Below are positions 14,765 to 18,689 of a DNA stretch of 18,689 nt, piece by piece (the first letter of the stretch is position 1; each line of letters begins with the position of its first letter). The position numbers and the translations under genes were made by a program. This DNA is from Lachnospiraceae bacterium. Lineage in GTDB: Bacteria > Bacillota > Clostridia > Lachnospirales > Lachnospiraceae. The notes below the pieces were generated by a model, which did not search any database, was not told the origin of the DNA, and saw nothing but the letters and a program-made list of their open reading frames with translations. The stretch covers positions 1 to 18,689 of the forward strand of contig CAAGKE010000148.1 in NCBI GenBank assembly GCA_900770325.1, in the 5' to 3' direction.

Positions 14765-14953
14765 ATGAGACATTACACCAGCGAAGAATTGGATTGTCTG
14801 GCAAAAGATAAAAATGTGCGCCGGTATATCTCAGACTTTTTATTTACAGACAAAGCCGTTTTTTTTGAGGAAGTCCGTTCCTGCCTGTCCGCAAAGGATC
14901 TGGAGGATTTTCTCACTGAAAATCCGGAATACCGGGCTTACACAAAAAAATAA
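14765..14953 (+). CDS. 62-residue protein of unknown function
   Basis: I do not recognise this family. The protein (MRHYTSEELDCLAKDKNVRRY..., ending EYRAYTKK) is soluble, acidic and charged, with predicted helices and no signal peptide, membrane span or cysteine pair. A textbook AGGAGG lies 7 bases before the ATG, and a good promoter lies upstream, so it is very likely translated. Its stop codon directly abuts a hairpin that serves as a terminator on the other strand. It is divergent from the small HTH regulator and shares an operator-like palindrome with it. An accessory, antitoxin-like or anti-regulator role would fit, but nothing in the sequence proves one. Confidence 0.65.
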   Translation: MRHYTSEELDCLAKDKNVRRYISDFLFTDKAVFFEEVRSCLSAKDLEDFLTENPEYRAYTKK

Positions 14954-14977
14954 GGAGTATCCCATACAGATACTCCT
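14944..14977 (-). terminator. Rho-independent terminator after the DauR-like regulator
   Basis: On the minus strand AGGAGTATC pairs with GATACTCCT around a 7-base loop and is followed by TTATTTTTTT. It lies about 130 bases past the regulator's stop and begins at the stop codon of the convergent 62-residue gene. It may also stop plus-strand transcripts weakly. Confidence 0.75.
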
Positions 14978-15106
14978 CACTTATGAAAGCAATCTCCTTC
15001 ATCCGATCAATATCCTTTTCTCCCGAAAGCAGAGCCATTGCCGCGTATTCTTCCGTGCCGCCCCACCATCCGGATCATACATTCTATTAACATTACATCC
15101 GCAGAT

Positions 15107-15769
15107 TCACTGCTTCCTCAGATGCATATACACTGTATTCTTTGAAATATTCATCTGCTGCGCCACCTTGACGACGGCATCCTTAATATTAAAAATCCCT
15201 TTTTCCCGCAGCCGGAAGATGATCTCCCGGTTCTTATTGGCCGTGGAAATCGTATCATCATCCATCACCTCCGCGCGGACACTGTTCACGCTGTCCGCAA
15301 TCAGATCATCAATACTCTGAGGAAAATTTTCCTCCACAATAGGCTGATCCATATCCGTATAGGCGTTGGGAATGAAATTTGCTATCAGCCTGTCCAAAGG
15401 AATATCCGTATAAAAATTGATGCACAGCAGACCGATAATGCGTCCTCCCTCTCCCATGATGGGAATCGTTGATGATTTAAGGACTACGTCATTTTTTCTT
15501 TTTGTAAAATAGGAAATCGGCTTGTGATCTTTCGATTTTTCAATATTTTTCAGCATTTCCAGGGCTAGATCCGTAACCGGCGCTCCTGTCTGGCGGCCGG
15601 AATGATACCCGTTAATAATAGAAATTACCGAGCTGTTTAAATTATCCAGACTGTGAAGGATGATCTCATAACCGTCTCCCAGATATTCTCCAAGTCCCTC
15701 CGCAATGATCCTGCAGGAATCCAGTATCTGCCGGTCATGTTTCGTTAACACAAGTTTTTCTTTTGCCAT
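15107..15769 (-). CDS. DauR/YheO-like PAS-HTH transcriptional regulator
   Basis: A 220-residue regulator. Residues about 15-125 form a YheO-like PAS_6 domain (LGEYLGDGYEIILHSLDNLNSSVISIINGYHSGR..., then STIPIMGEGGRIIGLLCINF). Residues about 150-217 are the DauR-type HTH_22 domain, ending in VVKVAQQMNISKNTVYMHLRKQ. The best known member of this family, DauR of Pseudomonas, controls D-arginine use, and relatives often sit beside amino acid genes. The start has AAAGG 5 bases upstream. It is divergent from the antiporter and PLP-enzyme genes, and the shared region carries AT-rich repeats next to both promoters, so it very likely controls them and itself. The PAS pocket would sense the substrate of that unit, probably an amino acid. 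Confidence 0.9.
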   Translation of the reverse strand: MAKEKLVLTKHDRQILDSCRIIAEGLGEYLGDGYEIILHSLDNLNSSVISIINGYHSGRQTGAPVTDLALEMLKNIEKSKDHKPISYFTKRKNDVVLKSSTIPIMGEGGRIIGLLCINFYTDIPLDRLIANFIPNAYTDMDQPIVEENFPQSIDDLIADSVNSVRAEVMDDDTISTANKNREIIFRLREKGIFNIKDAVVKVAQQMNISKNTVYMHLRKQ

Positions 15770-15836
15770 AAAGCCTTTCTCCTATCTGCTGTCATTTTTC
15801 TGTTTTTATCAGCGCAGTTGATTCTTATCTGCAGCT

Positions 15837-15865
15837 ATTATACCAGAAAAGCAAATAAAATGAAA
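15837..15865 (-). promoter_or_regulatory. Extended -10 promoter of the DauR-like gene
   Basis: The minus strand carries TGGTATAAT (15837-15845), an extended -10 element with a perfect TATAAT, and a weak -35 (TTTCAT, 15860-15865) 17 bases upstream. The -35 lies inside the first AT-rich repeat, so regulator binding there could affect its own expression. Confidence 0.6.
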
Positions 15866-15915
15866 TAAATTTTATTTACTGAAATAAATTCTATTGACTA
15901 AAATATATTTTATAC
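15853..15915. repeat. AT-rich repeat array in the divergent control region
   Basis: TGAAATAAATTTTATTTAC (15861-15879) and TGAAATAAATTCTATTGAC (15880-15898) are adjacent 19-base repeats differing at two positions. A diverged third copy, TAAAATATATTTTATAC, follows at 15899-15915. An inverted repeat AAATAAAAT/ATTTTATTT (15853-15861, 15869-15877) overlaps the first copy. The array covers the -35 of the plus-strand promoter and the -35 region of the minus-strand promoter, as expected for binding sites of the divergent regulator. Confidence 0.55.
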
Positions 15916-15922
15916 ATATAAT
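15894..15922 (+). promoter_or_regulatory. Strong promoter of the antiporter/PLP-enzyme operon
   Basis: TTGACT (15894-15899), exactly 17 bases, and a perfect TATAAT (15917-15922) form a near-consensus sigma-A promoter. The start should be near 15929. A near-palindrome AGCACTGCAGCGCT follows at 15935-15948 and may be a further protein site. Confidence 0.75.
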
Positions 15923-15975
15923 TGAAGCGTCAAAAGCACTGCAGCGCTTAAAATGAATCATTACAGGAGGATGAA

Positions 15976-17358
15976 ATGAAAAAGGATAAGAAAAAGGCAA
16001 CCCTGGGAATCTCTGTGCTTGCGCTCGTACTGATCGTGGGCTTTATTACCCTGGGAATCGGTGTATTTGGTATCAATATTGCAATACTTCTGTTCATGAG
16101 CTGGCTGGTGATCTGGCCTGTGGCAGCTTATCTGGGCTATTCCTTTGACGAAATGGAGGGCTTTGCCTACGCTATGGCGTCGAAATGCATCGGACCAGCA
16201 GCCATTATTCTGGCAGTCGGTATGATGATCGCGGCCTTTATGGCAGCAGGAACCGTTCCAGCAATTCTGACAGCAGGTCTTAAACTGATCACTCCCAGGT
16301 TCTTTCTTGTGATCACATTTTTAATGTGCTGCATTATGTCCACGATAATGGGTACCTCCTGGGGAACCCTGGGCACCGTGGGAATCGCCATGATGGGAGT
16401 GGGAGCAGGTCTTGGTGTGAATCCTGCCATCACAGCCGGAGCAGTGATCGGCGGCGCCTGGTTCGGTGACAAAATGTCCCCTATGTCAGACAGCACAATT
16501 CTCTGTTCCACCATTACGGGCACTTACATTATGGACCATATCCGCGCCATGATGCGCACTACCGTTCCGGCAGCCGCCATATGCATTGTGATCTATCTGG
16601 TAATCGGTTTCTCCATTTCCGGAAACACCTACGATCAGGCGACTGTAACAGGTATTATCGATGGCCTTTCCGGTATGTTCCGCATCAATTTCATACCGGT
16701 TATCCCTGTACTGGCGGTAATTGCCCTGATCCTCATGCGCAGGGGAACTGTTGTAGCTCTGCTGACCGGTACGGTTCTGGCCGCGCTGATTGCCGTTTTC
16801 TATCAGGGCTATTCCTTATCCGAAATCGGAACCTTCATGTACGGCGGTTTTATCTGTGAAAGTGAAAATGAGATCTTAAACAGCCTTCTGCAGAGAGGCG
16901 GAATGACCGGCATGCTCAGTCTGATCGCTGTTTTTGTAGGCGGTCTGGGCCTGGGCGGAATCCTGGATAAAACCGGTCTGCTTGATCCCGTTTTCTCTTA
17001 CGTATCCACCCGCTGCGCATCCCCCAGAGGCATCATGGCTGCAGCCTGGCTGGCCGCGCTTTTGTGCATTCTGGTAATCGCCGATAACAATTTTGCCTTT
17101 GTAATGGTAGGCACGCTGTTCTCACCCGCATTTAAAGCTTATCACTTAAAGGGCCAGAACCTGTCAAGGATCCTGGAAGACGTGGGAACACTGGGAAGCG
17201 CACTGATTCCATGGAATGTGGGCGCACAGTTTGCGGCAGGCGTCCTGGGCGTTGCGACCCTGGAATATCTGCCTTACGCCTTCTTAAACTGGATCACCCC
17301 TATTATCTCACTGGTTTTCATTCTCCTTCAGGTAAATATTGCAAAGGAGCAGGACTGA
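15976..17358 (+). CDS. NhaC-family Na+/H+ antiporter
   Basis: A 460-residue membrane protein with about 11 or 12 spans. The family signature GGAWFGDKMSPMSDST is at 159-174, and GTSWGTLGTVG (126-136) is the related conserved loop. NhaC relatives include Na+/H+ exchangers and Na+-coupled exchangers such as the malate/lactate antiporter MleN, so the cargo may be an organic solute rather than only ions. The start has AGGAGG 5 bases upstream; an ATG 5 bases earlier is out of frame. It is the first gene of a two- or three-gene operon with the MalY-type enzyme, controlled by a strong promoter next to the DauR-like regulator. That context suggests uptake or exchange of the amino acid that the PLP enzyme breaks down. 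Cargo is an inference. Confidence 0.9.
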   Translation: MKKDKKKATLGISVLALVLIVGFITLGIGVFGINIAILLFMSWLVIWPVAAYLGYSFDEMEGFAYAMASKCIGPAAIILAVGMMIAAFMAAGTVPAILTAGLKLITPRFFLVITFLMCCIMSTIMGTSWGTLGTVGIAMMGVGAGLGVNPAITAGAVIGGAWFGDKMSPMSDSTILCSTITGTYIMDHIRAMMRTTVPAAAICIVIYLVIGFSISGNTYDQATVTGIIDGLSGMFRINFIPVIPVLAVIALILMRRGTVVALLTGTVLAALIAVFYQGYSLSEIGTFMYGGFICESENEILNSLLQRGGMTGMLSLIAVFVGGLGLGGILDKTGLLDPVFSYVSTRCASPRGIMAAAWLAALLCILVIADNNFAFVMVGTLFSPAFKAYHLKGQNLSRILEDVGTLGSALIPWNVGAQFAAGVLGVATLEYLPYAFLNWITPIISLVFILLQVNIAKEQD

Positions 17359-17359
17359 T

Positions 17360-18538
17360 ATGACTCTGAGAGAAGAATTTGACACAGAGCTTCCGAGAGA
17401 AGGTCTGTCCTCCATGAAATGGGAATACGAAAAGGAGCGCACCGGCTTTGACGATATCTTAAGCTACGGAACAGCCGATATGGACTTCAAAAGTCCTGAG
17501 CCCGTGAGAAAAGCCATCTGCCGCGTTGCTGAAAAAGGACATCTTGGCTATCCTTATGTACCTGACAGCTATTATTCCGCCGTGGAAAACTGGCTTTACC
17601 GGACCACAGGCTGGAAGATCGACGGAAGACAAAGTATTTCCAATCACGTGGGTATCTATACCTCTGTCTGGAATGTAATACAGTCCATGACAAGAGAGGG
17701 AGATGAAATTATCATCCAGACCCCCGTGCATTTCTGCTTTGGTGAAATGATCCGCTGCAATCATAGAACTGTTGTGGAAAATCCTCTGAAAAATGTAGAC
17801 GGACGCTATGAGATCGACTTTGACCAGCTGGAGTCCTGTTTCACCAGACGTACAAAGCTGATGTGGATCTGCAATCCCCACAATCCGGTAGGGAGGGCCT
17901 GGACAAAAGAAGAGCTGACTGAAATTGGCCGTCTCTGTCTGAAGCATAAGGTACGCATTCTGTCGGATGACGTATACTGCGGTCTCCTGCTTCCCGGAAA
18001 CACCTATACACCGATCGCATCCCTGTCAAAAGAGATTTCCGATATCACCATAACCTGCTACTCTCCCAGCAAAACCTACAACACAACCGGAATCAAATTT
18101 TCCTATGTGGTAGCAGAGAATCTGGATATGATGGAGCTCTATGACGAAGCTCTGCACCAGCTGGACTTAAATTACGGCATCAATCTTTTCGGTCTTGCCG
18201 TAACTGAAGCGGCCTACAATGAATGCGACGGCTGGGTACGGGAGCTGATGGAATATATACGGGAAAATCTGGAATTCTTAAAGGTTTACCTGGCTGAAAA
18301 TATTCCCGACATCACTCTGGTCGAAAGCGAAGCTACTTATTTCGCCTGGCTGGACTGCCGAAGCCTGGGAATTTCCTCCGATGCACTTGCCGAGGAACTG
18401 GAACAGGAAGCTCACGTGATTCTCGGAAGCGGCGAAGGACTGGGAACCGGCGGAAACGGCTATTTGCGGATGAATCTGGCATGTCCGAAAAAAACACTGC
18501 TGCGCGGTCTGGAACGAATAAAAACATTTTTTCGATAA
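17360..18538 (+). CDS. MalY/PatB-type PLP-dependent aminotransferase or C-S lyase
   Basis: A 392-residue fold-type I PLP enzyme. GTADMDF (37-43) is close to the WVADMDF hallmark of MalY/PatB cystathionine beta-lyases. The PLP-site stretches are NPHNPVGRAW (172-181), SDDVYCGL (202-209, Asp203 pairing with the PLP nitrogen) and SPSKTYNTTGIK (235-246, Lys238 forming the Schiff base). GYLRMNLACP (367-376) supplies the carboxylate-binding Arg370. It could cleave cysteine conjugates or cystathionine, or transaminate an amino acid; sequence alone does not decide. The start at 17360 lies one base after the antiporter's stop, with AAGGAG 10 bases upstream inside the antiporter's last codons, so the two are coupled. 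A longer frame from 17339 overlaps the antiporter and has no better site. The C-terminus is complete. Confidence 0.9.
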   Translation: MTLREEFDTELPREGLSSMKWEYEKERTGFDDILSYGTADMDFKSPEPVRKAICRVAEKGHLGYPYVPDSYYSAVENWLYRTTGWKIDGRQSISNHVGIYTSVWNVIQSMTREGDEIIIQTPVHFCFGEMIRCNHRTVVENPLKNVDGRYEIDFDQLESCFTRRTKLMWICNPHNPVGRAWTKEELTEIGRLCLKHKVRILSDDVYCGLLLPGNTYTPIASLSKEISDITITCYSPSKTYNTTGIKFSYVVAENLDMMELYDEALHQLDLNYGINLFGLAVTEAAYNECDGWVRELMEYIRENLEFLKVYLAENIPDITLVESEATYFAWLDCRSLGISSDALAEELEQEAHVILGSGEGLGTGGNGYLRMNLACPKKTLLRGLERIKTFFR

Positions 18539-18639
18539 ACCAGTTTCCGATCCTCTTTGCCGCAGGCTACGTGGTGGCATTTTTCACCGGAATGATTGCC
18601 GCAAAAATTGCAATGGCAATCACAGGTCCCATAAAATAA
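18481..18639 (+). CDS. Possible 52-residue single-span membrane protein overlapping the PLP-enzyme gene
   Basis: An ATG at 18481 opens a frame shifted relative to the PLP-enzyme gene. It overlaps the last 58 bases of that gene and continues for 33 codons beyond its stop. The product has a polar N-terminus (MSEKNTAARSGTNKN) and one strongly hydrophobic stretch, residues about 23-48 (PILFAAGYVVAFFTGMIAAK and following), ending TGPIK. The codons after the PLP-enzyme stop look like those of the neighbours, and the reading frame ends just before a hairpin. Against it, there is no clear Shine-Dalgarno upstream of the ATG and the family is unknown to me. If real, it could be a small partner of the antiporter. 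Confidence 0.35.
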   Translation: MSEKNTAARSGTNKNIFSINQFPILFAAGYVVAFFTGMIAAKIAMAITGPIK

Positions 18640-18656
18640 TGCAGAAAAAAGCAGCT

Positions 18657-18687
18657 GTATTTCCCGGCTTAAATACCGGGACAATAC
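18657..18687 (+). terminator. Hairpin near the window end
   Basis: GTATTTCCCGG can pair with CCGGGA and AATAC, with a single bulged C and an 8-base loop. It lies 18 bases after the small membrane ORF's stop and 119 bases after the PLP-enzyme stop. The window ends two bases later, so a T-run cannot be confirmed. Confidence 0.4.
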
Positions 18688-18689
18688 GG

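Noticed and set aside
14814..15320. Plus-strand open frame of 168 codons past the 62-residue gene
   Set aside because: It runs in a different frame through a terminator hairpin and antisense to the DauR-like gene, with no start signal.
15853..15915. CRISPR-like array
   Set aside because: The repeats are directly adjacent with no spacers and lie across two promoters, which fits regulator sites.
16167..16523. Minus-strand open frame inside the antiporter gene
   Set aside because: It is a low-complexity Pro/Ala/Ile shadow of a membrane-protein gene without a start signal.

Overview
The window looks like a low-to-mid GC, Gram-positive anaerobe, most plausibly a gut Clostridia/Lachnospiraceae-type genome. 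This is inferred from the strong AGGAGG-type ribosome binding sites, consensus sigma-A promoters, a lipoprotein-anchored TRAP binding protein, a DauR/YheO-type PAS regulator, HTH_26-type small regulators and the codon style. No rRNA, tRNA, CRISPR array, IS element or phage gene was seen.

Region 1 (about 126-12972, minus strand) is one long catabolic gene set. Read in its transcription direction it runs: promoter with tandem CG-centred operators; TRAP binding protein (DctP); an intergenic hairpin; TRAP small and large membrane subunits (DctQ, DctM); a succinate dehydrogenase/fumarate reductase-superfamily flavoprotein; CoA-transferase; crotonase (enoyl-CoA hydratase/isomerase family); a small cupin; a short-chain dehydrogenase; a DUF2264 protein; a second, paralogous CoA-transferase; a hairpin; and a LacI-family regulator. 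Gaps are short and nearly every gene has a good ribosome binding site. The logic is uptake of an organic acid, activation as a CoA thioester, redox and hydration chemistry, and substrate-responsive repression. The substrate cannot be named from sequence. Neither a thiolase nor a lyase that would finish the pathway is present, and pairing DUF2264 (a toroid-type family otherwise seen near carbohydrate genes) with CoA-thioester enzymes is unusual. This is the best candidate here for an undescribed pathway.

Region 2 (about 12846-14409) holds a 442-base gene-free control region, with the dctP promoter, two overlapping LacI/CcpA-type sites, a third perfect cre-type site about 160 bases upstream and the terminator of the next gene. 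Beyond it lie an AEC-family transporter with its own promoter and a fourth copy of the same operator motif upstream of that promoter.

Region 3 (about 14410-14977) is a compact divergent pair: a 72-residue Cro/C1-type regulator and a 62-residue unknown acidic protein. A perfect 14-base palindrome is buried between the -35 and -10 boxes of the latter.

Region 4 (about 14944-18689) is a second regulatory unit. A DauR/YheO-like PAS-HTH regulator (minus) is divergent from an NhaC-family antiporter and a MalY/PatB-type PLP enzyme (plus). A possible 52-residue single-span membrane protein overlaps the end of the PLP enzyme gene. Three AT-rich repeats sit between the two divergent promoters. The unit probably handles an amino acid or a sulfur-containing amino acid.
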